NCBI RefSeq assembly: GCF_964340395.1
Contig: NC_135551.1
Coordinates: forward strand, 8,723,379 to 8,787,378
From: Glandiceps talaboti
Taxonomy: Eukaryota; Hemichordata; Enteropneusta; Spengelidae
Direction: 5' to 3'
Length of the DNA: 64,000 bases
Both the position numbers and the translations under genes were made by a program. Of the stretch, positions 11,705 to 21,794 are shown piece by piece. The notes under the pieces are model-generated. The model did not search any database. It saw only the letters and a program-made list of their open reading frames with translations, and was not told where the DNA came from. Positions within the stretch are counted from its first letter, which is position 1. Each line of letters starts with the position of its first letter.

Positions 11705-11831
11705 GCATACATCCATCCATCCATCCATCCATACATACATACATACATACATACATACATGAATGCATACGTCCATCCATACATACATCCATCCATCCAT
11801 CCATCCATACATACATACATACATACATACA

Positions 11832-11867
<36 letters not shown>

Positions 11868-12308
11868 GATATTTCACTATGCCTACTGAACCTTAAAAGT
11901 CAGTTGTGCTAACAAATACATAAATCTGTCAAACACTCTATATTCGTTATTTATGCAGTCAATAAACTAAACTCTGAACAATGGGAAATGCAATATCTGA
12001 ACTCAATACTTCCACGCCTTTGCTTTGTAGAAGAAAAACTCGTTTAGTTGTTGTCAACAACAGTACGTTCTCGACAGTTGTGGAACCCTATACCCCTGAT
12101 GTTGACTACTAAATGATGTTATCTTCTACATAGCAAATGCGTAGACAATCGGTCCACTGGCCTTTTTTAAAGTAGCTTTCTTCATTTGTAGAATGCGGCA
12201 ACTGTAGCACACACAAGTCCAAACATTCATAAAGTGAAAAATGGTATAAGAGGACGATTGGATATATAGGCAGCCGCTGTAAAGATTTGTTAATGGTAAG
12301 TTAATGTG
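11400..12308. repeat. Second local duplication, unit 2, with expanded tetranucleotides and a small inversion
   Basis: A copy of 10130-10800. It contains an extra array of CATA, CATC and CTTA tetranucleotides (11668-11868). At 12014-12061 it holds a stretch that is the reverse complement of 10577-10625, the part containing AACTAAACGAG, placed before the expected direct-orientation sequence. The unit ends at the MITE at 12309. Confidence 0.75.
11668..11868. repeat. Compound (CATA)n/(CATC)n/(CTTA)n microsatellite
   Basis: Alternating blocks of CATA and CATC units ending with nine or so CTTA units. It generates long Tyr-Ile-His or Met-Tyr-Val-Cys frames on both strands, which are artefacts. Confidence 0.95.
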
Positions 12309-12442
12309 TAGTCTAGCTGCTAGACCTCAGGTGTTCTTCCAAAACAATTCGATAATCCACCATAGGTCGCTTTCGAGGTTCGGACAAGCCCTCACTCGCT
12401 TAGCGCATCGGAAGAAAGCCCGAAGGTCTAGCAGCAAGAGTA
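12309..12442. mobile_element. MITE of the TAGTCT family
   Basis: The left end TAGTCTAGCTGCTAGACCT and the right end AGGTCTAGCAGCAAGAGTA are inverted repeats, continuing inward as GGTGTTCTTCC and GGAAGAAAGCCC. Flanks GTTAATGTG (12300-12308) and GTTAATATA (12443-12451) agree in 7 of 9 positions; the right one has merged into the AT microsatellite. The same family occurs at 38062 and 38675, and its terminal TAGTCT.GCTGC matches the foldback element at 3547. Confidence 0.85.
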
Positions 12443-12443
12443 G

Positions 12444-12670
<227 letters not shown>

Positions 12671-12756
12671 CGACATTCTTTTTTGTTTAATGTATATATA
12701 TAGTAAAACGATTTTATTTTGATATCATTCCTGAAATAGATTGTAAGAAATTAACA

Positions 12757-15700
12757 ATGACAATCGTATACTCCCAAGCTCTTATTATCTATAAGCACAT
12801 TTTTATTTATTTATGGTCTCATCACGTACATGAACTATACTTTTATGGCTGTTTTTATCTTACAGACGTTACATTAATTGGATCTATGGTCGTCCTTATT
12901 TGTCATTCATCAATACTTTTAGCTCTGAGCGCCTACTTCTTCCGACGTTACAGAATGCCGCGATCCGAAGATCACACGTTTATCCTCTATGGCAGGAAAT
13001 CTTGGGTTTACCTCCTGTCCATATTTCTTATGTTACTTATCACAATTATGACAACTACCGGGAAAACACCATTTAAATACTGCCTTTCGAGACCAATTTC
13101 ACGATCAAACGGTAGTCACTTCGACTGTTCAGACATGCACCTTCAAGAAATACCTCGGTTTTTACCAAATACAACTACTGAGCTGAACATCTACAACAAT
13201 TTAATTGACCAATTAAGTAACACTTCGTTTAGTCATCTTCCTTATTTGGAGAAATTGAACCTCAGCTATAATAATCTTAGGAACATATCGGCTGCAAGTT
13301 TCAAGAATCTTGGAAAACTTGAAGAATTAGACCTTTCGTCAAATTTTATTATATCAATACCATGTGGGACATTCAAATATTTGAAAAATCTGAAGATATT
13401 AAGCATAGTTGCAGATGCAACTAGAATATTTCAGTTCGAAGGATTGTATTCTATTTTCAACAACTCTGTTTTGGAGGTATCAAATTGCACATTGACTGGG
13501 TTGGGTCAATTAGAATTTTTGGACCTTAGAAATTATATCTTATATCCATACAACTTGACACATAGTTGTGTGAATTTAGATTTCCTGGATCCACTTCCCA
13601 ATCTCAAGTGCCTTGATCTATCAAAACCCCTTTTTTATGAATGCATCGATACATATACACGCCATATGTCAACTGCGCATAGATCTCTGAATGGCAAAGA
13701 TAACACAATCGGACTAACAAAGTTAAACCTTGCTTATAATAAATTCCGGGATTTAAAGGCTTCATATTTTAGTAATTTGCATAATTTGGAGAACATTGAT
13801 TTTTCATATAACGTAATAAATAGCATAGGTTCTGGTACATTTGAACGTTTAAGAAAATTGACATTCTTGGATCTCTCGTACAACCTTATGCAAGTACTAT
13901 TTCCGGACACTTTTCAGAACTTATCTCTTATTCGTCATCTCAATATTTCATACAATAGAATAACATTTATATGGAATTCTACGTTTATAGGTTTAACTAA
14001 TTTGACGTCCTTAGATCTGACATATAATCCGATGATATACGTTACAGCTCTTCATGGGTTAGAAAATCTCCATCATTTAAAGCTAGGTGGCAGCACATCA
14101 TATGGCTCTCCTCGAAATTCAATTGTTGACCATACTACTTTAACAGAGCTTAGATCATTAGAACTAGTATGCCATAAATACAGAGTCTGTGACAATGCCC
14201 AAATACTTCAGATACATAAACACAGCAGAAGTATTGGTAATTGGTTATGTAATTATCCTAACCTCCAATCATTCCAAACCAGCTATAGCTTAAATCGAAA
14301 AATGATTAACTTTATTGATATCTCGTGGGGTTATGGTGAGTTAGCGTCATGCATGTCATTATCCAAAAAATTATGGAAGAGAAATTGCAATTCTATAGAA
14401 ACCCTCTCCTTACAGTTCCCACATAATAAATTATCTAACAATATGCCAAGTTTTTTCATAGATTTACTATCAGACACACCAATCGCCATGCTAAACTTTA
14501 GTGCCCCAATAGAATGGATGCCAAACTGTACAACAAACAAATCTATCAAAGTAGAAACTCTGTTGTATAATGGATATACAGACACAATGGTGAATGTATT
14601 CTCTTGTTTTGATGGTTTGAAAGCTTTGTATCTTAACAATAGTAATCCTCCATTGGAAAATATCAACCCATCGACATTCATTGGGTTAGACGGTCTTGAA
14701 CTTCTTGATTTAAGTGATAACAAGGTAATCCATATTGACGGGGACGTCTTCAGAGGTTTGGATAATCTTGTTTATCTAAATGTGTCCAGCAATGCCTTAG
14801 AATTATCTCTAGATCTCCAACCAGTGTTACCTAATCTTACATCTTTGAGGATCATTGACATCGGTTATAGTAGTTCTGACGCCTATTTTGACATTGCATA
14901 TGGTAAGAAACGTTTTGAGGAAGTTTATATGCATGGTTTTAAAGAGTTAGCATCAAATCCTGTTGACATTTGTTCTATTCCTGTAAACACTATGCTGCTT
15001 GATCTATCAAAGGGTTACCTTTATAGTAACTTGTGGTGCTTTCAAGGGTCGACGAAAGTGTTCAGAGCAACTGGTAATTTAATGCAATTCAACATCTATG
15101 ACTGTGGACTTGAAGGTTTGGAGACTCTAGACCTTGCAAATACAATATCAAAACTGTCTTGCCTGGACAATATCATCTTTCCTTCTTTGACACAAATGAT
15201 TGCCCAAATTCTGGATGACTGTACACTTGATGTATCTGTACCATTATTGAAGAGCCTCGACATGTCTTCTTCCAAACTGCGTTTGAATAACCATCAGGTT
15301 ACATTTTCAAATACACAACTTTTGAAATACGTAAACCTAAGCAACACGCTGTATGATCAAGGCTCAGCTGAATGTAACAGAGACAATGTTCATGTGTTCT
15401 TTCAAGATTTTTTCCAGGTGGAAAACCTAAATATTTCTAATTCGGGAATAACAGAATTGTGTCAATTTTATTTCATGAATTTGACATCTTTGAAAATACT
15501 CGATCTATCCCTCAATAAGATCACGTCTGTCAGCAATGATTTATTTGAATTCAATTCAAATCTGACGCTAATTGATCTATCTCACAATCAAATCAAATAT
15601 TTACACCCGTCACCTTTCAAGATGACGTCATTATATGCATTGTATTTTGAGAACAATTCTTTAAATTGCGATTGTAATATAGCTGAATTGCAGTCTTGGA

Positions 15701-16455
15701 TGACGAACAATAACACTCTCCGATTCACAAGAGATGGGTCACTTGTATGGCAGACGTATCAATGTAATGCACCTAGTAATATGCAAGGTAAACCGTTTAC
15801 AATTGTTGACTTTAAGGAATTGGATTGTGAGAAGGGTCTCGCATATGTACTTGTGCTTGCCCCAACATCAGCATGTATTGTAATCGTCATTATTGGAGTC
15901 ATACTGTGGATGAAACGATGGAAATTGATCTACCGCGCATACAGACATGTGGCAAACAACAGACAACGTTATCCGTTACGGTATGCTCCATTGGATGATA
16001 AAGTTCAAGTGTACCAATATGATGCATTTGTGTGCTACAGCCATAAAGATTCAAAATGGGTTTATGACAATCTCCTGCCAACCCTCGAGGATAAACCACC
16101 TCATTTGAATTTGTGTATTGCTGAAAGAGACTTTCGCGGTGGGCGATACATCTTAACAAATATTTCAGATGCCGTGATGACAAGCCGGAAAGTAGTATTT
16201 CTCATATCCAACAATTTTGTCAAAAGTCGATGGTGTGAACGTGAACTTCAACATGCAAATCAACATATCCTAAACGACAATGTGAAGGATAACAAAATGT
16301 TGTTTGTCCTTTTAGAAGAAGTTGATGAAAATGATATGTCAGAATTAGTTAAGTTTAACATCAACACAAAGACTTTCTGTGAATGGCCTCACAGTAACAA
16401 TAGGAGGAAAATTGAAGTTTTCTGGACAAAACTAGTGAATGACTTGACTGGTTAA
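12757..16455 (+). CDS. Toll-like receptor (LRR-TM-TIR)
   Basis: An intact frame of up to 1232 codons ending TAA. An LRRNT-like pair (C109, C124) is followed by some 22 leucine-rich repeats, an LRRCT (about 966-1024, with NCDCN at 970-974), one membrane helix (about 1029-1052) and a TIR domain (about 1086-1232). The TIR shows box 1 YDAFVCYS, box 2 RDFRGG (1124-1129) and box 3 FW (1222-1223). There is a single C-terminal cysteine cluster, as in vertebrate-type TLRs. Family members sense microbial ligands and signal through MyD88-type adaptors. The start is uncertain. A splice-acceptor-like TTTTATCTTACAG ends at 12864, so residues 1-36 may be intronic. The Met at 12955 (MPRSEDH), itself just after another TTACAG, gives a signal-anchor WVYLLSIFLMLL and is my preferred start. 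Box 2 lacks the usual BB-loop proline (P to G at 1128), which may alter signalling. Confidence 0.95.
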   Translation: MTIVYSQALIIYKHIFIYLWSHHVHELYFYGCFYLTDVTLIGSMVVLICHSSILLALSAYFFRRYRMPRSEDHTFILYGRKSWVYLLSIFLMLLITIMTTTGKTPFKYCLSRPISRSNGSHFDCSDMHLQEIPRFLPNTTTELNIYNNLIDQLSNTSFSHLPYLEKLNLSYNNLRNISAASFKNLGKLEELDLSSNFIISIPCGTFKYLKNLKILSIVADATRIFQFEGLYSIFNNSVLEVSNCTLTGLGQLEFLDLRNYILYPYNLTHSCVNLDFLDPLPNLKCLDLSKPLFYECIDTYTRHMSTAHRSLNGKDNTIGLTKLNLAYNKFRDLKASYFSNLHNLENIDFSYNVINSIGSGTFERLRKLTFLDLSYNLMQVLFPDTFQNLSLIRHLNISYNRITFIWNSTFIGLTNLTSLDLTYNPMIYVTALHGLENLHHLKLGGSTSYGSPRNSIVDHTTLTELRSLELVCHKYRVCDNAQILQIHKHSRSIGNWLCNYPNLQSFQTSYSLNRKMINFIDISWGYGELASCMSLSKKLWKRNCNSIETLSLQFPHNKLSNNMPSFFIDLLSDTPIAMLNFSAPIEWMPNCTTNKSIKVETLLYNGYTDTMVNVFSCFDGLKALYLNNSNPPLENINPSTFIGLDGLELLDLSDNKVIHIDGDVFRGLDNLVYLNVSSNALELSLDLQPVLPNLTSLRIIDIGYSSSDAYFDIAYGKKRFEEVYMHGFKELASNPVDICSIPVNTMLLDLSKGYLYSNLWCFQGSTKVFRATGNLMQFNIYDCGLEGLETLDLANTISKLSCLDNIIFPSLTQMIAQILDDCTLDVSVPLLKSLDMSSSKLRLNNHQVTFSNTQLLKYVNLSNTLYDQGSAECNRDNVHVFFQDFFQVENLNISNSGITELCQFYFMNLTSLKILDLSLNKITSVSNDLFEFNSNLTLIDLSHNQIKYLHPSPFKMTSLYALYFENNSLNCDCNIAELQSWMTNNNTLRFTRDGSLVWQTYQCNAPSNMQGKPFTIVDFKELDCEKGLAYVLVLAPTSACIVIVIIGVILWMKRWKLIYRAYRHVANNRQRYPLRYAPLDDKVQVYQYDAFVCYSHKDSKWVYDNLLPTLEDKPPHLNLCIAERDFRGGRYILTNISDAVMTSRKVVFLISNNFVKSRWCERELQHANQHILNDNVKDNKMLFVLLEEVDENDMSELVKFNINTKTFCEWPHSNNRRKIEVFWTKLVNDLTG

Positions 16456-16762
16456 TACTACACGCATGTATACACACATACATACATACATACATACAAT
16501 ATAATACAATACACGAATGCACATACGTACGTATAGATACATAATTGGAAACTATATCATATTGCCATGTGAGTATATATTTTAATTACCAAGAGTTACC
16601 TTTTTTTATATTGCGAATAATTACATCCAACGTATACAAGAATTATTACTCTAGCAATATTCAGTGAGTCGTTTTGTTTTCCTATTCCTTCTTTTTTCTG
16701 ATCACTCTTTTTATATTTTTTTGAACTTATATCATTTCAAATACTCCATACTATCACTCTTT

Positions 16763-16960
16763 ATTAGGTAATACGATTTTATTTTCACATAAGTGAAAGA
16801 GGTTGTAAGCAATTGACAATCGTACACTGGTACGTTCTTATTCATATGCAAAGTGTTATTATTGTTACGTTTTTCTCCATTGAATAAAGCCTATAATCAA
16901 GAATCTATTTCATTAGTGTTGTTTCTTTTTACAGTGATGTTACGAGTGTGAGTGTGTTTA
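16763..16960 (+). repeat. Duplicate of the TLR leader region, downstream of the gene
   Basis: This block parallels 12699-12880: TACGATTTTATTTT against AACGATTTTATTTT, TTGTAAGCAATTGACAATCGTACAC against TTGTAAGAAATTAACAATGACAATCGTATAC in two interrupted pieces, a TCTTATT stretch, then a pyrimidine tract ending TTTTTACAG followed by GATGTTACG, where the gene has TCTTACAG and ACGTTACA. It looks like the acceptor region of another TLR copy whose coding part is lost. An AATAAA at 16883-16888 lies inside it and could serve as a poly(A) signal. Confidence 0.6.
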
Positions 16961-18525
16961 TGTCCGAAATGTCAGATTTACGAAATGTTTATCTGATTTC
17001 GTCCTTGTCATTGTGTGATGTCGAATCGTAATGTTTTGAGTGCATCATTCTATACTTGTGTCATTATTTTGCCAAACCGCTTTGCTAAATATTCTCGCAT
17101 TTAGTAGTGATGATTTAAACATGTTTCAGTATGTATACTGATATTTCAATTTCGAAAACGGATATTGTGATATAAAAAAGCAAAACTACCTTGTAAAGCT
17201 CTGTTATAGCTTCTAAATCTAACGTGTAATTTGTATTATTAATATTATGTCGGTAATTAAGCTATGTCGCCAGAATGTAAGCTTCATATATTTCCTGTAG
17301 TTTGGTACACACATTGAATATATACTCTGGTCGCTCTACGTCACAACGCGTGTCTACATCACTGGTTCCAATGTGTTCAAAATTGCCATTACCTTCCCTA
17401 ACTTTTCTTTTGATATTACTGGCGCTGGTATAATTATGTTATTCTAAAATATTTTTTCTTCATTCAGCCGGAAAATGCTAATGACATAAAGGTCTTTACT
17501 ACTCGTCTATCACTCGGTAGCGACAAAGACCCCTTATGTCACTCGTATTTTCTTTGCCCGAACAAAGAAAAATATGGGAAAAATAGGGAATGACATCTAA
17601 ATATCTTGCGAATGCTACCTTTGAAATTCATAATAAATTGTACAAGTTGTTTGAAATATGTATTCATGGTGAGCCAACGCAGGAGTCTGTTAAAGCTTAC
17701 TGGTGTACCTTTTTATTAAATGAGTCATTTGCTAGGCCCATTTTATTGAATGAGTACCATTATTAATTATCAGTCAAGTAGTCCCATTCTTAGCAGGAAT
17801 ACTGCACACCTACAAGCTGAACATATTGTCAAAAAAGTTATCATGGTGAGTATGAAAAAAATAACTTTGATGGCATAGAACGAGTCATGACATGTCTTAT
17901 TCAGAAGAACTTTCCTCTGCATTGATGAATACTGTGTGGCATCACATCAGTATGGAAATTGAGTTGAAAAACTAGATAGAAATGGGCAATGGATTTTGAG
18001 GTGATGGTGACAGAAATGTTTTACACGAATTTGGGACTTTCTCTGCCACGTATATTAAGGTAAATTTCGGTCTTTCAAGAGTCACTGAAACGAACAACAG
18101 ATCAGAGAGCACAAGTATCAATATATTGATTGTTATTTGGTATAACTACTTTATCAAAGACTCTCCTTTGACGAGAGCATCGCCAATAACCTCAGTATTA
18201 GGCCCATGAATGTCGATAAGCATACAACCTACATCAATAAACTAATGCCGCTGTGAACTATCAGGCATACATATATATACAGCTTTCACCAATTTAGCTA
18301 CTTTGTCATAATTGTATATCAGTTATAGTAGAAACCATCTCGAGTATTAAGTTCATATTCATATATTAGCAACTCTGTTTCCGATGTACACACAGGTTAG
18401 CAATGTTATTCTATTAATCATTCCTGTTTATAATATATTTTCTCTCTTTTGTTTTGTTTCGTATTCTTGTGAAATGAATTGATTACATTAATAAAATTAT
18501 ACGAGAAATGGATCGGTGAATTTTA
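16961..18525. other. Intergenic, no supported gene
   Basis: AT-rich sequence. I find no LRR- or TIR-coding continuation of the duplicated leader and no other motif-bearing frame. Confidence 0.55.
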
Positions 18526-18915
18526 TTATAGGAACTCATGCTGCTCAAGATTTAAAGGGCACTGTGTTAAAACGATACTTTCTATGCCATTAAACTCTGT
18601 CATTCTTCCTTTTATACTTTCCTGAGGAGCATACATTTTGACGTGAAAAGTACAATGACCATCTTCCCAAGTGTGGATATCTGTGACATGGTACTTCCCT
18701 AACTGAGCCATAGTATTATTTACTGTAGGGTCTGGTGATCTGCTGGTTTCTTTTCTGGCAATGGAACTCTTCTTTAGATAGTGTTGCGTAAGCTTTCCCA
18801 TGACGCGTGAATTGAATGTAGATGTCACCGTCTGCATGTTCGAGTACATTGTGAATTGGTTGGTGATGAGCCCAACACAGAACAACGCCTTGTTCTTTTC
18901 TCGTTTGGTGAACAC
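18526..18915 (-). CDS. Probable terminal exon of an unrecognised gene
   Basis: A minus-strand frame of 129 codons begins right after a strong acceptor (TGCATGTCTTTTCAG) in phase 0. It ends at a TAA that overlaps an AATAAA poly(A) signal (TAATAAA), which is the layout of a last exon. The peptide includes KALFCVGLITNQFTMYS, LGKYHVTDIHTWEDGHC and FHVKMYAPQ; it has no membrane helix and no domain I recognise. Upstream exons should lie at higher coordinates; the exon-like blocks at 21014-21146 and 21640-21794 are on the same strand and may belong, but their splice phases do not join cleanly. If not part of a host gene, it could be a retained exon of a mobile element. Confidence 0.5.
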   Translation of the reverse strand: MFTKREKNKALFCVGLITNQFTMYSNMQTVTSTFNSRVMGKLTQHYLKKSSIARKETSRSPDPTVNNTMAQLGKYHVTDIHTWEDGHCTFHVKMYAPQESIKGRMTEFNGIESIVLTQCPLNLEQHEFL

Positions 18916-19299
18916 CTGAAAAGACATGCAATTTTACTTTATTAAGCTTTAGTTAACTCTATAATGTATGGCTGATATTCCCTGCTCAGAGAAAACTACT
19001 AAACCACGCTTGTGTTTCGATACAATCTGCATGACATGACTCTCTCTAATAAATGGTTTTGGAACAATTATATTGTTATGTGAAATTCTCTATTGTGTAG
19101 TAAAAGCTTGTTGATAAAGCTTGTTGATGGACTTCATATATTTCAGGAAATGCTCCGTATTTCATGAGGCACTCTCTTTTTTTATCAATAGCATCAGCTT
19201 CAACTATAAATACATGAACGTAATACCATATAAAGTAGTCATACGCATATTGTTGAAATCTCAATTTAGCATTACAATTCTTGACAGCATACTCAAACT

Positions 19300-19378
19300 T
19301 ACTTATTGTAATTGACCTCCCTTGGCTGGATAGCCACAGCCAGCTGATTAATACACTACACTACACTACACTACAAGG
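19300..19378 (+). repeat. Possible LINE/SINE 3' tail with (CACTA)n
   Basis: A hairpin TGGCTG-GATAGCCA-CAGCCA is followed within about 15 bases by four to five CACTA units. Short hairpin plus simple-repeat ends are common at 3' termini of CR1/L2-like retroposons. No body sequence is recognisable upstream. Confidence 0.35.
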
Positions 19379-20384
19379 TACACAAACACACATCTCTTTT
19401 TAAGTGCTAGCAAATTCAAAGTTTTGTATATTATGAAGAAAAAGCATAACATTGTATGCATTATATTAAAGTACAGCAACAAGAACAAAATGTTTCCCTG
19501 TGCAATAAGTTTGTCATTGTTTTAAACAAATTTGAATCGTCAGCATACAATCTAAAGTCGAAGAAATCAGAAGAGAGTGGCATATCATTAATACATAGAC
19601 TCCCAGCTCTATCCTACGATTGTCCATATCATGTCTCATTTCAACATGGTACGTGGCCCATCGACCACATCAACAAGAGATCATAGTAACGAATTGAACT
19701 AACTTGACAATAATTATTAAATGTGCAATGCACACTGCACACTTCAGTCTTTGTCAACAGATTGACTCACTATTCAGAGCACATGATATTTGAATTCGTG
19801 AGCCTAATAAGGGGTCATATCTATACCTGTAAGTTACTAACGTCCTTCGTCTCTGTTGAATGATGGTTAAGTAAAATTTTCAAAAGTTCAATTGGGTACT
19901 ACGATTTAAGAACAACACAGATGAATTTTCATTTGAAAACAACGGATCTTGGTATGTGAAGTTGGTAGATTCAGAACGTTTGACTGATTGATTGATTGAT
20001 TGATTTATACCACTTATTAAATATCATCTGTGTAACAAGTAACTGAATTTTTATATACGTCGCCTATTTTTACCTGCCCTCTAGTGGCCACAGAGAATTC
20101 GTGACGTCACACTCTCCTAACCTTGAACTTGACATTGTCAAGTTATGGCGCACAGTAGTTACCCTGATTTGGAACCCTGCATGTTTGAACAGAAACCCAG
20201 AAATTTCACTAAGAACAAAAGTAGCTGTACAATGTTAACATTGCTGATTGTGTGTAGTGTATCCAGTCTTTTCTGGATCTGTACTGTCTAATATCATGTG
20301 ATTCGTGATATAATAACTTGGATGTACGATCCTCCATATGCATTCAAGTGCAGTTTACGAAATTGTATGCAAAATATGTTGAAA
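19379..20384. other. Intergenic, no supported gene
   Basis: It contains an ATTG tetranucleotide run at about 19985-20004 and a 76-codon frame (19456-19686) without motifs or splice context. Nothing else noted. Confidence 0.5.
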
Positions 20385-20717
20385 TATTTTATAAACACTT
20401 TTGCGTGCATTAAATCATGCCGATATTGATAAATGACATGCTTTCATTGGTCATTATTTTGTATTCATGCTTTCATTGGTTACTATAGATGTACATTTGT
20501 ATTCATATTTTTTACCTCTATATGTTCGTATTCGTACTAGGTCCCCAAGTTATTGGTAAACTTCAATTCATCATGTGTTTTTAAACGTTCAATGCCGTTG
20601 GACTTTAATAAATTCTTGAAGAACTATTGTATTATGCATTGTCCTCGCCGTAATCTTTTTATTGTACTAATTTTGTCCATTTTTCAGTGGAATCGACCGA
20701 CCAACCATCCATCCTAC

Positions 20718-20777
20718 CAAACAAACAAACAAACAAACAAACAAACAAACAAACAAACAAACAAGCAAACAAACAAA
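20718..20777. repeat. (CAAA)n microsatellite
   Basis: About 14 CAAA units. The equivalent place in the other duplicate (24721-24750) has about six, so length changed after duplication. Confidence 0.93.
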
Positions 20778-21013
20778 AAGTGTTTGTATTCGTAAATATA
20801 TGTTTTATTGCAGAATTATTTTTGAATTCTTAAATCTTACTTTCAAATCGATTCATCAACTTACTTTAAAATTGGTCAAATTTTAAATTACATTCACTTT
20901 CGAAAATGCGATGTAATCTTGGATCCTAATGTATATTTTGCGTGTGAACTTGTACCCCAATGAGCTTACACGATGTACATAAAGGTTATTTTATTACAAG
21001 CAGGTAATATTAC

Positions 21014-21146
21014 CATGTCAAGATATTTCGTATAGCCTCGTGGGACTTTTTCAGTGGACTTGATGTTTTCGATGTAGGTGTTAATGGCGTCACGTGATTA
21101 TTGACCAATGCATCGGAATTGATGACCTGATCGTACGGTGTGACAC
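21014..21146 (-). other. Exon-like block, function unknown
   Basis: A minus-strand block bounded by TTATAG and a GTAATA donor. In phase 1 it is fully open and reads VTPYDQVINSDALVNNHVTP followed by a Ser/Thr/Lys-rich stretch (SKTSSPLKKSHEAI), as in a cytoplasmic tail. The other duplicate (25020-25138) keeps the frame with only a few changes, but all those I see alter amino acids and it ends early in a stop. This may be an exon of a degenerating gene. Confidence 0.35.
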
Positions 21147-21639
21147 CTATAATCCAAACCTCAGTTAAATGTCGGTTGCTCCTTTCACACATGGCTTGCC
21201 TCCCGCCACTTCCATAGATCTCTAGTCTCTTTATGCATTGTTTTGTATATCATCCGTTAACTACTTGGTGTCCCGAGTCAATGAATGTTCTGTCACTGCA
21301 TGCCATGGTCTTTTCCTTAAGTGATTTCCAGTGTTCTTCTATCCTGATTTTGAGTAGCAGTTCCACACTGTCGAGACGTGTTCTGACTACTCTTGCTTCC
21401 TGGTTAATGAGATAATGCGAGTTTATATAGTGTTATTGGTCCTTATGTAGGTTGACAGTAAGCATACCGAGTTACAAATGTACTTTTTCACATATATGTA
21501 TGTTGGAATAAAGAAAACCAAGCTCATTATTTTCCTCAATTTATCTAGTAAGTTTTATGTTGCCAAGTTGTTCATTCAAATGTTCAGCGAACGGATCAAT
21601 ACGGTCATGTTTCATGATTAAAACATGTTATTTGCATAC

Positions 21640-21794
21640 CGGCTCCAGGTTTGTGATGGTCACGTTGCAGATTCCAGTGCCCTCTGTTCGGTTAGCAACA
21701 AATCAGAGAGATTGGTGAGCATATGTACTAGCTGCACCATCCATAGTTCTGAAGGTATATGTTGACGGTATGGTGACACGGGCGCCATTAAAGC
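21640..21794 (-). pseudogene. Exon-like block with one in-frame stop
   Basis: On the minus strand, an acceptor TTTTTTGTCAG precedes a frame that reads FNGARVTIPSTYTFRTMDGA, then one TGA, then FVANRTEGTGICNVTITNLE up to a GTATGC donor. Length is 155 nt, phase 1 to phase 0. The composition (beta-strand-like, N-glycosylation sites NRT and NVT) would suit an extracellular domain. In the other duplicate the block is shortened and frameshifted. I do not recognise the domain. Confidence 0.35.

Noticed and set aside
11342-11896. 184- and 149-codon frames rich in Tyr-Ile-His, and Met-Tyr-Val-Cys frames on the other strand
   Set aside because: They are produced by CATA/CATC/CTTA tetranucleotides and are not preserved in the sister duplicate.
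14331-14723. 130-codon frame antisense to the TLR (also 15899-16183)
   Set aside because: Shadow of the leucine-rich-repeat and TIR coding sequence on the plus strand.
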